Positions 26,085 to 34,460 of a DNA stretch of 64,000 nucleotides are shown piece after piece. A program made the position numbers and the translations under genes. The stretch covers positions 37,413-101,412 of the forward strand of contig JAUIBK010000009.1 in the NCBI GenBank assembly GCA_030428205.1. The letters run 5' to 3'. How positions within the stretch are numbered: position 1 is the stretch's first letter; each line of letters begins with the position of its first letter. The notes beneath the pieces are model-generated. The model was given only the letters and a program-made list of their open reading frames with translations, had not been told where the DNA came from and did no database searches. This stretch comes from a bacterium. Its GTDB lineage: Bacteria; Bdellovibrionota_C; UBA2361; RFPC01.

Positions 26085-26627
26085 CTATAAAACTTCTATA
26101 GTTATGTTGTCGTTGGTAAAGGGGCAGATCTCAGCGGCAATTTTAAGTGAGTTTTCAGCGATGCTCTTTGCCGTGAGCTCAGGATTGTCTGAACGCAAGA
26201 GACCTCTGGCTGCCGCAAGAGCAAAGTTTCCCCCTGAGCCAATTGCGACAACGCCGTCGTCAGGCTCAATCACATCACCACCACCAGAGACAAGGTAGAG
26301 GTGCTCCTTGTCGCCGACAAGAAGCATCGCCTCAAGGCGACGGAGTGCTCTGTCCATTCTCCAGTCTTTGGCAAGTTCCACGGCCGCACGTCCGAGCTGG
26401 CCACCAAATTCGTTGAGTTTGCCTTCGAAGCGCTCAAAAAGGGTAAAGGAGTCAGCGGCGGAACCAGCAAAACCGGCAAGGACGCTCCCGTTTTGAAGTG
26501 AGCGTATCTTCGTCGCTCCGTGTTTCATGATAGTATTGTTAAAGGTCACCTGCCCGTCGCCAGCGAAGGCGAGCTCTCCTTTATAGGAGACGGCGATAAT
26601 GGTTGTTGAGTGTATAGTCATGCTCAT
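26085..26627 (-). CDS. hslV: ATP-dependent protease peptidase subunit HslV
   Basis: HslV is the threonine peptidase of the HslUV complex. By alignment with the E. coli enzyme (TTIVSV...AGDGQ), the catalytic Thr should be the first of [19 protein letters not shown]. The start at 26627 therefore places seven residues (MSMTIHS) ahead of it, requiring propeptide removal. Start sites giving exactly Met-Thr-Thr are not available. The remainder is complete ([31 protein letters not shown]). The ATG follows GAGAGATC. It is first in the hslV-hslU operon. Confidence 0.96.
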   Translation of the reverse strand: MSMTIHSTTIIAVSYKGELAFAGDGQVTFNNTIMKHGATKIRSLQNGSVLAGFAGSAADSFTLFERFEGKLNEFGGQLGRAAVELAKDWRMDRALRRLEAMLLVGDKEHLYLVSGGGDVIEPDDGVVAIGSGGNFALAAARGLLRSDNPELTAKSIAENSLKIAAEICPFTNDNITIEVL

Positions 26628-26712
26628 GATCTCTCACGGATTTTGTTTGAGCACAACATTGTGGGGATCGAAGGAAGGAAAGTCAATGAAGCCTCTGAGA
26701 TTCGTTTCGTTG

Positions 26713-26799
26713 CCATTTTAGTGAACTTTTTTCTTCGTGGCGCAGTACTCTGATGAACAACGAGAAAGTAGCCACGAAGAAAAAAGTTCACTAAAATGG
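26713..26799. repeat. Family A intergenic palindrome, copy 2 (perfect 29-bp arms)
   Basis: The arms at 26713-26741 and 26771-26799 are perfectly complementary. They differ from copy 1 at several positions (AGTGAAC for CTTGAAC, TTCGTGG for TCCGTGG), and each difference is present on both arms. It lies between tmk and hslV. Confidence 0.9.
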
Positions 26800-26827
26800 T
26801 TGTCCAATCTCGCCAGTAGACAAGAAG

Positions 26828-27487
26828 CTAAAGATCCTCGAGCAGCTTCTGAAACACCGGCCTCACAAACTCATACACTTCTTCTTCCGACTGTGAAGCA
26901 TCAACAATCAGGAATGGTTCCTTGGTGTCTTGCGCGATATTAATGAATCCGTTTCGAAGTCTGTGGTGAAAGGCAAGCTCTTCTTCCTCGAAATTATCTT
27001 TCTCTTCGCCGCGTAACTTTGTGCGTTGAAGTCCCAGTTCTGGCTCGAGATCAAGAAGGATGACAAGATCGGGGATACAGTTTTGTACGGCCAGGGAGTT
27101 TATCGTATTTACAAGCTCAAGATTAAGCTCCCTTCCGTATCCCTGAAAAGCTGTAGTCGAATAGAGGTACCTATCGCATAGTACGAGTTCATTGTTTTTA
27201 ATTGCTGGTGAGATAACCTTAGAGACATGTTCTGCACGGTCTGCGGCAAAGAGAAACAACTCTGCAAGGTGAGACTTCTCTTCGTCTTCTTCGAGTAGGA
27301 GCTTTCGGATCTTTGAGCCAAGAGTGCTTCCACCTGGTTGACGGGTTTCAAGAACCGACTTGCCAAAGGAGCGTGCTTGTTCTGCCAGTCTTTTTTGGAG
27401 TGAGGATTTTCCAGCACCATTTACTCCTTCAAGGACGATAAATCCTTGAGGGTTCAGGAATGCGTGAGTGGTCGGATCTATCTGCAT
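26828..27487 (-). CDS. tmk: Thymidylate kinase
   Basis: Tmk phosphorylates dTMP to dTDP. The start at ATG 27487 gives 219 residues and lies one base after the response-regulator stop. The frame extends upstream through that gene, but only in a different reading frame of real coding DNA. Walker A is LEGVNGAGKSS, the thymidine-binding loop ETRQPGGSTLG is the DR-type variant and the conserved CDRYLYSTTAFQGYGREL follows. The LID region is KLRGEEKDNFEEEE. The coupling to a response regulator is unusual. Downstream lies a family A palindrome. Confidence 0.94.
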   Translation of the reverse strand: MQIDPTTHAFLNPQGFIVLEGVNGAGKSSLQKRLAEQARSFGKSVLETRQPGGSTLGSKIRKLLLEEDEEKSHLAELFLFAADRAEHVSKVISPAIKNNELVLCDRYLYSTTAFQGYGRELNLELVNTINSLAVQNCIPDLVILLDLEPELGLQRTKLRGEEKDNFEEEELAFHHRLRNGFINIAQDTKEPFLIVDASQSEEEVYEFVRPVFQKLLEDL

Positions 27488-27488
27488 C

Positions 27489-27878
27489 CTAGAGGAAAAG
27501 TTTGAGGCCGTATTCGATCTGCTTGGAGGTAAAGGGCTTGGTGATGTAATAGTCTGCCCCGTGTTGGTACCCTTCGAGAATTTCACTGTCTTGATCTTTT
27601 GCTGTGACCATGATGACTGGCAGAGATTCAAATTCTGGCATTTTTTTCATCGCTTCCAGGAGTTCGTAGCCATTCATCTCGGGCATCATGATATCAAGCA
27701 GTGCGATATCGATGTGTTCACCAGGTATCTTTTCGAGAGCTTCTTTGGCGGAAGAAAAAGCGAGCACGTCATACCCAAAAGCATCGAGGATGGCGCTTAG
27801 TGCGGCGAGGCTATCGTTGTCGTCTTCAACAACAAGGACGCGTTTGGCAGGTGTAGTATCATTCATGGGGTTTATCAT
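27489..27878 (-). CDS. Single-domain response regulator
   Basis: The 129-residue product is a stand-alone CheY-like receiver. Acidic pocket VVEDDND, phosphoacceptor Asp in ALLDIMMPEMNGYELL, then Thr in IMVTAKDQ and Lys in YITKPFTSKQI are all present. No output domain follows, so it should act by protein-protein contact, for example on a kinase relay or a motor. An ATG five codons downstream is an alternative start. It stands just upstream of tmk in the same operon. No sensor kinase gene is in the window. Confidence 0.93.
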   Translation of the reverse strand: MINPMNDTTPAKRVLVVEDDNDSLAALSAILDAFGYDVLAFSSAKEALEKIPGEHIDIALLDIMMPEMNGYELLEAMKKMPEFESLPVIMVTAKDQDSEILEGYQHGADYYITKPFTSKQIEYGLKLFL

Positions 27879-27938
27879 ATGGTTTCAGAAACTTGTTGCA
27901 AGTCTTTCTCTTTCGAACAGCGGACAAAGGCTGAAGGC

Positions 27939-28919
27939 TTACATTTTCTTAAGGAGTTCAGCTACGTTAAGTACGGTGTCAACGTAAGCTTGGCTGTGGT
28001 TGTAGTTCCAAACAACTTTCTCTTTTTCACTTCGAGAGAGCGAATCCTTCCAGCCAAATCCAGAGAGGAAGTTGCCTATGGAGGCGATGGCGTCGTCTGG
28101 GTGAAAGAGGGAGACTTCGCCGTCCTCGTTTCCATCAGTCCCAAAACGAAAATAGGTAGTTGGAAGGAACTGAGGAAGTCCAAATGCTCCTGAGATAGAT
28201 CCCTTAAAGGAGAGCAGGTCGACTCCCCTTTCGGATGCGAGTGAAAAGAGTGCTACGACTTCAGGGTAAAACATCTCGTGGAGTTTTAGTCCACGTTGTT
28301 TAACTTGTGCAAAAGTGACGCTCTCGTCGTCTTTTTGTAGGAGAGCTAAGTTGTGTCTCATGTTATTTGGCTCAGATATGCTGGCGAGCCGAGAGAGTCG
28401 ATTTACAATCAGGTGTCGTCCGGTATTGGTCCCGAGGTGTGTCTCAATCAGCAAGATAGAGCAGATAACGAAAGGTGAGACTCCGTATGTTGATTGTGCC
28501 GTATGGAAGGAATTCTTGTGTTTTTGAAGAAACAGGATGGCTTTGTTGAGTTTTTTCTTATTGGTAAAGCCCGTATAGAGTTGTTTTGATTCCTTTGGTT
28601 TGAGTTTGTAGGTGACAGGGGTAAAGAGTGGCATCTCAAGGGATGAATACACGGATTCAAGATAGGCGGTGTCTATTTTTTCTTTTTTGAGCTTAGAAAC
28701 AAGAAAGTCCCATCCGCGGTAACGAGATGAGGAGGTAGGGGATTGATCCCCGATGAATTTCCCTACTTTTGACGAGCGAAAGTGGGGACTGAGTGGGGTC
28801 CCCAGTTGTGCCGCTCCCCCTTTTCCTTTTGCTAAAGATTCCAATGAGACAGGAGCTGAGGTTTCAGCGAGGAGTGAGAGAGGCAAGCAGAGGAAAAGCA
28901 GGGAAACTGTCCGAAGCAT
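27939..28919 (-). CDS. Lytic murein transglycosylase, MltB-like
   Basis: This periplasmic or outer-membrane enzyme cleaves peptidoglycan glycan strands to 1,6-anhydro products. The 326-residue precursor has a signal peptide (LLFLCLPLSLLAETS) with no obvious lipobox Cys, so it is probably soluble. The SLT-type catalytic domain contains the Glu in ICSILLIETHLGTNTGRH, and the family MltB signature ISGAFGLPQFLPTTYFRFG, then HPDDAIASIGNFLSGFGW. It is followed downstream by the response regulator and preceded by holA; spacing suggests separate promoters or a loose operon. Confidence 0.9.
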   Translation of the reverse strand: MLRTVSLLFLCLPLSLLAETSAPVSLESLAKGKGGAAQLGTPLSPHFRSSKVGKFIGDQSPTSSSRYRGWDFLVSKLKKEKIDTAYLESVYSSLEMPLFTPVTYKLKPKESKQLYTGFTNKKKLNKAILFLQKHKNSFHTAQSTYGVSPFVICSILLIETHLGTNTGRHLIVNRLSRLASISEPNNMRHNLALLQKDDESVTFAQVKQRGLKLHEMFYPEVVALFSLASERGVDLLSFKGSISGAFGLPQFLPTTYFRFGTDGNEDGEVSLFHPDDAIASIGNFLSGFGWKDSLSRSEKEKVVWNYNHSQAYVDTVLNVAELLKKM

Positions 28920-28926
28920 AGAGCGC

Positions 28927-29943
28927 TTATGGCCTCATTTCATATGCGAGTTCACTGAGGATAGAGGCGGGGCCAAGTGATTTATTTTTGAGCTGGCTGT
29001 CAGCTCGTAAGAGCGCGTAGGTGAGCTTCTCTCGTTTCCATTTTGGATAGTTTCGAAGTGCTTGGGTCGTTTTTTTTACGACCCAAGGTTTTAGACCGAG
29101 CTGTGCTTGAATTTGAGCTGCTGACTTTCCTTCATCTTGCAAAGCGCTCAGAGAGATATAGTTGCCAATAGTTCGGCCGAGCATACTCACAAGAAGAAAT
29201 GGGCTTTTGCCCGTTGAGAGGAGCTCTTCAATGAGTTTTTCAGCATGCGCGAGATCTTTTCGTGCTATGACGTCAATCAAAGTAAACTCATTTGGATGAG
29301 GGTGTGTGATAAAAACTTCAAAGAGGTGTTTTTCTTCGATAAGGTCGTCTCCAGCATAGAGAGCGATGTGTTCTGTGAGCGGAGCGATGCGGTCAGGTGA
29401 ATTATCTCCGATTTCCATAAGAAGCTCAGGCACTCTTGCTTCAAACTGAGAGACACCAGCGGCACGTAGTCGAGCAATGGTCCATCGCTTAAGATCTGCG
29501 CCTTGAAGTGATTTGAGTTCAAGATAGGATGACTTCTTCTGGAGAGATTTACGGAGTTTGTTCGTTGAAAGAATTTTATCGCACGAGAAGACGATTGCAA
29601 TTTCGGGGGAACAGTCAGAGAGCGCGGAGACGAGTGTGTCGAGGGAGGCCGCCGGTATTTTATCTGCATCACGAATCCAGAAGAGCCGTGCTTGGGTAAA
29701 AAGCGACAGGGCTTTGGTCTCGTCGAGGAAGTGAATGAGCTCTTTGTTCTTTAAGTCTTTTCCGCGTAGGCGAACTGTTTCAAGGGTTTTTCGAGCTTGT
29801 GCCGAAAAGAGACACTTGGTTATTTCATTGATAAGCGGCTGAATTCGTACATGCTCATTGCAAGAGAGTAACATTGCCCTGGGCGGAGGGGACTGCTCTT
29901 TGAGATGGGAGAGAAACTTCTTTGCCGAGTCGAACTTGGTCAT
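28927..29943 (-). CDS. holA: DNA polymerase III delta subunit
   Basis: HolA is the delta subunit of the clamp loader, which opens the beta clamp. The 338-residue product is collinear with the family. The N-terminal region has the delta-type AAA+ fold (ARLFWIRDADKIP in the Walker B region, not a catalytic ATPase). The middle segment LTEHIALYAGDDLIEEKHLFEVF has the conserved D-x-I-x-x-x-x-v pattern, followed by FTLIDVIARKDLAHAEKLIEELL and a C-terminal collar domain. A -10-like TATAGT lies just before the ATG with no Shine-Dalgarno, so a very short leader is possible. Confidence 0.9.
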   Translation of the reverse strand: MTKFDSAKKFLSHLKEQSPPPRAMLLSCNEHVRIQPLINEITKCLFSAQARKTLETVRLRGKDLKNKELIHFLDETKALSLFTQARLFWIRDADKIPAASLDTLVSALSDCSPEIAIVFSCDKILSTNKLRKSLQKKSSYLELKSLQGADLKRWTIARLRAAGVSQFEARVPELLMEIGDNSPDRIAPLTEHIALYAGDDLIEEKHLFEVFITHPHPNEFTLIDVIARKDLAHAEKLIEELLSTGKSPFLLVSMLGRTIGNYISLSALQDEGKSAAQIQAQLGLKPWVVKKTTQALRNYPKWKREKLTYALLRADSQLKNKSLGPASILSELAYEMRP

Positions 29944-30047
29944 ACGTTGTACTATAGCAGATTGAATCTTGAGAGAGAATGAATACTGACACGATGAGGA
30001 AACTTATATACCCCGTAGAGGAAGACGCGTGAGGAGATTTCACTGGT

Positions 30048-31433
30048 ATGAAGAAAAGGCCAGTTTCTTTCCAAAGGGACTTAGGCTACGTTTGCCGTGT
30101 GGAAAAGTCACATCTAGCTAGCCAAGAACCTCTCTTTCAAGGCGCAGTCTCATCACCAGCTCAGAGTGTCCTTCGTTTGGGACTTTTTCTTTTTGCTTGT
30201 GGAGTGCTGTTATCAAGGGCTCCGAATCTTCTTCTCTTTCCACGTTTTTGGGCCGAAGAGGCTACAGAATACTTCGCGTATGCATACTCGCATACTTTTT
30301 GGGAGACTCTTTTTTTCTTTCAAAAGAGTGATGTCGGTGGGTATTTTAATCTAGCTGCATCCTTGCCAGCGGCTCTTGCAGGTTCTCTGTTTTCCGTCGA
30401 AAGTGCACCACTCGTGACAACTTTTTTTTCGTTCGCCGTAATGCTTCTTCCAGTAAGTGTTCTTACTTTTGGTTCCTCCTATCTTTGGAATTCTTTGTTT
30501 TCACGCTGCTTTGCGCTTCTCTTTATCTTTCTTGCTCCTACGGCAACACCAGAAGTTTGGATGAATAGCATTAATAGCCAGGTCTTTTTGGGAGTATTCA
30601 CCTTTCTCATTCTCTTTGAAAACTTTGAGAACCGAAGTATCGCTTGGAAGTCTTTTTGCTGTTTCATGTTACTTTTTGCGGGTCTATCGGGCGTGTACGC
30701 TATCTTTCTTGTGCCAGCATTTTGTGCTCGCCTCTATGCTCGCCGCGATCCCGTAACCTTACTCCTTGTTTGTTGCCTTCTTCTTTGCGCGTGTATCCAA
30801 GGAGGACTCTTTCTCTCTGGGGCCGTTGGAGAGGGAGGAGATGTTCGAAGATTTTCCGAAACACTGTGGTCGCTTGGCCCATCATCGGTGTTTATCAATC
30901 ACTATCTCTTTCCCATACTTGGAAGAGAGCTTGCCTATGAGGCGTGGCATGATGTTCTCATGGAAAGAGCTTCGATGTATGCTTGGTGGGGTAGTATTCT
31001 CGGAGCTCTTTTTCTCTTTATTACTGCTTGGTCGGCTACTTTGGTGAAAGAGGAACAGCGGCAGTGGTTTATTGTTGGGTTCGTCGGCCTTCTTACCGTC
31101 TCATTTTGTACGATGATTTCTGCTTTTGATGGAATTGCTGGAGGGCGTTATGCTGTTGTGCCTAGCGTATCTTTTTTGCTTCTTATCGTGGCTCTGATTC
31201 GCTTTACCCGCTCGTGGTGGCTCTCACTTATTTTAACTTTTGGCTTGGGAGTTTCGCTTTCCTCAGGATTTGCGCACTACTGGAATGATCCCTTCTTCCG
31301 CTGTCGAAAGAATTGTCCGAAGTGGGATACAGAAGTTGCCATATGGAGAAAGGATTCTTCTTATTGTCCTAGAGTATTTCCCTTCAAGCGTCGCGGACAT
31401 CCAGGCCAGTGGCGAGTCTGCCTCAAGCCATAG
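30048..31433 (+). CDS. Polytopic membrane protein, glycosyltransferase-C-like
   Basis: The 461-residue protein has about ten hydrophobic segments spread from residue 40 to 420. The first loop after the initial membrane segment carries FPRFWAEEATEYFAYAY, an acidic motif placed like the Asp/Glu loop of GT-C glycosyltransferases. The C-terminal tail has five Cys within 40 residues (RCRKNCPKW, SYCPRVF, RVCLKP). The ATG follows GAGGAGAT. It may transfer sugars to lipid-linked or surface molecules, but this is inference from topology. Its last codons (encoding CLKP-stop) and the DNA after them are duplicated at 34461-34520. Confidence 0.75.
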   Translation: MKKRPVSFQRDLGYVCRVEKSHLASQEPLFQGAVSSPAQSVLRLGLFLFACGVLLSRAPNLLLFPRFWAEEATEYFAYAYSHTFWETLFFFQKSDVGGYFNLAASLPAALAGSLFSVESAPLVTTFFSFAVMLLPVSVLTFGSSYLWNSLFSRCFALLFIFLAPTATPEVWMNSINSQVFLGVFTFLILFENFENRSIAWKSFCCFMLLFAGLSGVYAIFLVPAFCARLYARRDPVTLLLVCCLLLCACIQGGLFLSGAVGEGGDVRRFSETLWSLGPSSVFINHYLFPILGRELAYEAWHDVLMERASMYAWWGSILGALFLFITAWSATLVKEEQRQWFIVGFVGLLTVSFCTMISAFDGIAGGRYAVVPSVSFLLLIVALIRFTRSWWLSLILTFGLGVSLSSGFAHYWNDPFFRCRKNCPKWDTEVAIWRKDSSYCPRVFPFKRRGHPGQWRVCLKP

Positions 31434-31478
31434 AGCAACCAAAGTTTAAGGCGAAGAGAATATACCCAGGGACGGACT
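31420..31478. repeat. Direct repeat, left copy (gene end plus tRNA-Phe 3' end)
   Basis: About 59 bases here match 34461-34520 with a few substitutions and one indel. The shared block starts in the last codons of the membrane protein gene (GCCTCAAGCCATA), runs through AACCAAAG and TTTAAGG, and ends in the T-arm of tRNA-Phe (CCCAGGGACGGACT). With the right copy it brackets the segment of small secreted genes at about 31.5-34.5 kb. Confidence 0.9.
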
Positions 31479-31649
31479 GAATTCTCCCCTTTTGGCTTCG
31501 GAATGTACTCTACCAATGAGAGAGCTAAACGGTAGAGAGCAAAGGCTATCTAAGAGTGAGGTGTGCAAAAAGGGGAGAATGAGCTGCCTAACAAGAAGCC
31601 AAAAGGGAGATGCGGCAGTCTTCTGCTCTATCGACTGAGTTAACTGAGC
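31463..31649 (-). pseudogene. Broken tRNA-Phe copy carrying a 134-base insertion
   Basis: Read on the reverse strand, 31649-31616 matches the 5' half of tRNA-Phe (acceptor, D-arm and start of the anticodon stem) with several substitutions. 31481-31463 matches the T-arm and acceptor 3' end. Between them 31482-31615 is foreign sequence replacing the 19 bases that carry the anticodon loop end and variable region. The insertion has inverted segments (TTCTCCCCTTTTGG with AAAAAGGGGAGAA; CTTTTGGCTTC with GAAGCCAAAAG). The acceptor stem no longer pairs well, so this copy cannot be functional. From 31650 to 31767 nothing recognisable is seen. Confidence 0.85.
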
Positions 31650-31767
31650 AAGTAAAATATTTAAATCACAAAAACCGTTTAACTGCTCCTGAGTGACTGA
31701 ACAATCGAAGTCCGCTCATTCGCTAGAACCCGCCTGGACTCCCGTTCGAAAGCAAAACAGATGTTCT

Positions 31768-32190
31768 CTATCGGATGTATTCAAGTAAAAGAAACGTTTT
31801 CCCCTTTGCATGTTTCTTGAGATAGGTGTTTCGAACGAATTCTTTATGGGGAGTTCCGTCAATCCAAATCATTGGTCGAGAAGGATCTACCTTTACTATC
31901 TTACCTTTCTCGGGAGTAATAACGATGGTGCCTGGAAGGCTTCCTAAGATCTTTATCTCAAGACTTTCGCCAGTAGAGGTATATTCAAAGGCATTCGCAC
32001 TGCTCCCTACTACTTTGTACTGTGCTTTATCTATTGCATAAGTCGCTCCCACTTCTGGGATGCTTGGATTTGGGGTAGCAAAGGCCTGTGATAGGGCGAT
32101 GAGAGAAATAAAAAAAACTACAGTACAGGAAAAAACACTGTTCATAAAGAAGGCGTTGCTACTGGTTTGAGAAGGGGGGAAGTGCCACAT
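31768..32190 (-). CDS. Small secreted protein of unknown function
   Basis: The 140-residue product starts at ATG 32190, which has GAGG six bases upstream. An ATG at 32145 gives a more compact signal peptide but no Shine-Dalgarno. The hydrophobic segment CTVVFFISLIALSQAFA ends in a good signal peptidase I site. The mature part, about 100 residues, is β-rich (YAIDKAQYKVVGSSANAFEYTS, TIVITPEKGKIVKVD) and ends basic (KKHAKGKTFLLLEYIR). No Cys remain after cleavage. I do not recognise a family. It is divergent from the next secreted gene. Confidence 0.7.
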   Translation of the reverse strand: MWHFPPSQTSSNAFFMNSVFSCTVVFFISLIALSQAFATPNPSIPEVGATYAIDKAQYKVVGSSANAFEYTSTGESLEIKILGSLPGTIVITPEKGKIVKVDPSRPMIWIDGTPHKEFVRNTYLKKHAKGKTFLLLEYIR

Positions 32191-32298
32191 AATGACCTCA
32201 TGAAGTTATACGATGATGGAGGTTTTTCTAGCATCTTCCTTCCTTTAGCGCTAATCTTTATCTCGTTTATTTCGTAACGACTCACTAAGGAGCTTTGC

Positions 32299-32841
32299 AT
32301 GAGAAGACTTCATCGATCTTTATCTATCTGCTTTTTTGTATTTTTTGCGCTGTGTTCTACAGCCTACTCTGAGGGGTGTCCGGACTCAACAAAGCTCAAT
32401 GAGTTGAATGGTTGGGACAAGTTTAAAGAAAGTGGGCCTTATGATCTTGGCACAGTGAATAAAGCAACTGCAGCTTTCGTTGGAAAGAGGATGCACATCA
32501 TACTGAGCAACTCAGATGTTGCTGCGAAGGACGTTGCTAGTAACATCACTCAGAGTCAGGTCGAGGGTAAAGGGCAACTTGCCTTAGATATTCTTCTATC
32601 AAATAGCAGCAAGCCCTTAGTTGTCGGCACGTACTCCCCGAAGAATCGGTTTGGTAAAATGTCTGTTAAGACTACGCTTATGATTCCAGTGGAAGGAGGC
32701 GCGAGTGGACTTTCAGCAAATGATGGAGAGGTCAAAGTTGAATCTGTGAGTGATGAACAAGTTTGCGGAACCTTCGCTCTTAGCACTCCATATGGTCCTG
32801 TCTCAGGCCAGTTTGTGGCACCAATTGAAAAGGTTGGTTGA
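32299..32841 (+). CDS. Secreted protein, paralogue of the lipoprotein at 33709
   Basis: The 180-residue precursor has a clear signal peptide (SLSICFFVFFALCSTAYSEG) and AAGGAG before the ATG. The mature protein has two Cys and a β-sandwich-like pattern. From RMHIILSNSDVAAKD to the C-terminal VKVESVSDEQVCGTF...VSGQFVAP it aligns along its length with the product of 33709-34254 (MHTIVLANYELKKPA...VRIDSIKDGVVTGTI...IQGSFAS). The two are therefore diverged paralogues, one soluble and one lipid-anchored. The function is unknown. It lies in the segment bounded by tRNA-Phe repeats. Confidence 0.78.
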   Translation: MRRLHRSLSICFFVFFALCSTAYSEGCPDSTKLNELNGWDKFKESGPYDLGTVNKATAAFVGKRMHIILSNSDVAAKDVASNITQSQVEGKGQLALDILLSNSSKPLVVGTYSPKNRFGKMSVKTTLMIPVEGGASGLSANDGEVKVESVSDEQVCGTFALSTPYGPVSGQFVAPIEKVG

Positions 32842-32952
32842 GAAGCGCTTTGAGCTAGTAGTAAGGGGTGTGCGGCCTAAGATTGACTTCAGATTGTGTC
32901 GGTGAGTAAAATACCACGCCTAGTATAGCGTAACCTATGTTACAGTGCATGA

Positions 32953-33007
32953 GTGTCACTTCAAAAAAGTTTTTTCACTTCGTGATAACCCTATCTTGAA
33001 GTAACAC
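32953..33007. repeat. Family E inverted repeat, copy 1 (GTGTCACTTCAA)
   Basis: GTGTCACTTCAA at 32953-32964 pairs with TTGAAGTAACAC at 32996-33007 at 11 of 12 positions. AAAAAAGTTTTTT inside the loop is itself self-complementary. The same words occur at 60502-60540. It lies between two secreted-protein genes and could be a terminator for the first. Confidence 0.65.
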
Positions 33008-33094
33008 TAGCCAGCTGTATCTCGTTATACCACTGTTCTTCAGAGGTAAAAAAACTTTCTGGACGAGATACTCGTACTTCTAAGGAGAACTTTT

Positions 33095-33661
33095 ATGTCA
33101 TTTAGACCTAGCGCTTTATTTCTCAGCCTTTTTATAGCATTTGTGAGTATTCTTTCCTTGCCGAGTGCTGTCTTTGCTGCAAAGAGCCGCATTTGTGTAA
33201 CGACAGAAGGTAAAGTGATCGTTAAAAGAAGGTGTAACGCGAAAAAGGGCCAGTCCGAATTTAGCTTGGAGCTTATTGCTTCCTCTGTTGAGGGAGTTGA
33301 GGGTCCGCAAGGAGTGGCTGGAGGAAAGGGGGAGAAGGGTGATGTAGGTCCCCAAGGCCCTGAAGGTCCTCAAGGCCCCGAAGGATTCATTGATATTCAG
33401 TATGTAGATAATGATAAGGTTATCTCTTCCTTTGGTAATTCTCATGGGAATAGTGTGACCGCTATCTGCCCTGAGGAAATGATTGTTATTGGTGGTTCAT
33501 GCCATTCGACGAATACTATTCCCCACCTATACAAAAGTAACTTTCGTATACAAGGCGGTAGACATTTTTGGGACTGCGGGTATGCGAACTGGTCAGGAGG
33601 GACGGCTCTCAATGTGACGATATCAGCTAGAGCGTATTGTGTAGTTGATCCTTCGCTTTAA
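33095..33661 (+). CDS. Secreted collagen-like (Gly-X-Y) protein
   Basis: The 188-residue precursor has a signal peptide (FLSLFIAFVSILSLPSAVFA). Residues about 30-60 hold a small domain with two Cys. Ten Gly-X-Y triplets follow (GVEGPQGVAGGKGEKGDVG and on), rich in Pro, Gln, Glu and Lys as in bacterial collagens. The C-terminal head of about 85 residues has four Cys (AICPEEMIVIGGSCHSTN, WDCGYANW, AYCVVD). Such short collagens usually trimerise and sit at the cell surface or exosporium-like layers. AAGGAG precedes the ATG. It lies in the tRNA-bounded segment. Confidence 0.88.
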   Translation: MSFRPSALFLSLFIAFVSILSLPSAVFAAKSRICVTTEGKVIVKRRCNAKKGQSEFSLELIASSVEGVEGPQGVAGGKGEKGDVGPQGPEGPQGPEGFIDIQYVDNDKVISSFGNSHGNSVTAICPEEMIVIGGSCHSTNTIPHLYKSNFRIQGGRHFWDCGYANWSGGTALNVTISARAYCVVDPSL

Positions 33662-33708
33662 GTTCGTGAATATTAATTATCAGTAGTTTATTGTGTTGGA
33701 GTAATGCA

Positions 33709-34254
33709 ATGAGAAGAGTTTTTACAGTTATTACCCTCATACTTGGAGTTTGTGTTCTCGCTGGTTGCAGCAAGAAGTCAAATATAGACGTTGTTCTTGA
33801 TGGCAAGGCGTCTTCATTTCAGCCTACCGATAGTGCTGTTCTTACAACAGCTACTTCATCTGATGCTGTAATGCACACTATTGTGTTGGCAAACTATGAA
33901 CTGAAAAAGCCCGCCACAAAGAAATCGTTGTTTAAATCTGCCAAAGGCGATGGGAAGATGAGAGTAGAATTTTCAATTGTTGGTGAGAAAGGTAGTGATG
34001 AAACTACCGCTCTTCGAGAAGGAGAGTATAAAACCAATGTTGGCAATGCTGGCTCTCCCCACGGAGCAACTACTGATGCAAAATTTGCGTTTTCCCGTGA
34101 AGGTAGGGAGCAGTCCAGGGGGCTTAATGGGCCAGATATTAAAGAAGGGATTGTCCGTATAGACTCTATTAAGGATGGAGTTGTGACTGGAACTATTCAT
34201 GTTACTGATGGTTCCCTCGTGATACAGGGGAGCTTCGCCTCGAACATCGGTTAA
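33709..34254 (+). CDS. Lipoprotein, paralogue of the secreted protein at 32299
   Basis: The 181-residue precursor starts at ATG 33709; a further in-frame start six codons upstream is less likely. The signal peptide ends LGVCVLAGC, a strict lipobox, so the mature protein is anchored by Cys19 with Ser-Lys-Lys after it. The soluble part matches the 32299 product along its length (see that entry) but lacks its Cys residues. The pair probably arose by duplication, with the collagen-like gene between them. Function unknown. Confidence 0.8.
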   Translation: MRRVFTVITLILGVCVLAGCSKKSNIDVVLDGKASSFQPTDSAVLTTATSSDAVMHTIVLANYELKKPATKKSLFKSAKGDGKMRVEFSIVGEKGSDETTALREGEYKTNVGNAGSPHGATTDAKFAFSREGREQSRGLNGPDIKEGIVRIDSIKDGVVTGTIHVTDGSLVIQGSFASNIG

Positions 34255-34436
34255 CACCTTTTTCGGAGAGACGGAGCTGCGCAGCTAGTCAGTGCGAATG
34301 GTAATGGAATGCTCGCCTCAGTTTATTCTGCTCCGCTCTTCAGCGTAACATTTGAGTTTTCTAGTGCTACGATGTATGTGCCTCTTTCTGCTACTTGAAG
34401 GCTACGCAGAACAGGTTGGGCGATACGGCAGTCTTG

Positions 34437-34456
34437 CTGAAAATCTTCGTGTCGGC
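34437..34456. repeat. Inverted copy of the tRNA-Phe anticodon/variable arm
   Basis: The 20 bases CTGAAAATCTTCGTGTCGGC are the exact reverse complement of 34527-34546, inside tRNA-Phe. The piece contains the stretch missing from the broken left tRNA copy. The gap 34255-34504 holds this element and the right direct repeat, and no gene. Confidence 0.85.
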
Positions 34457-34460
34457 TTAT

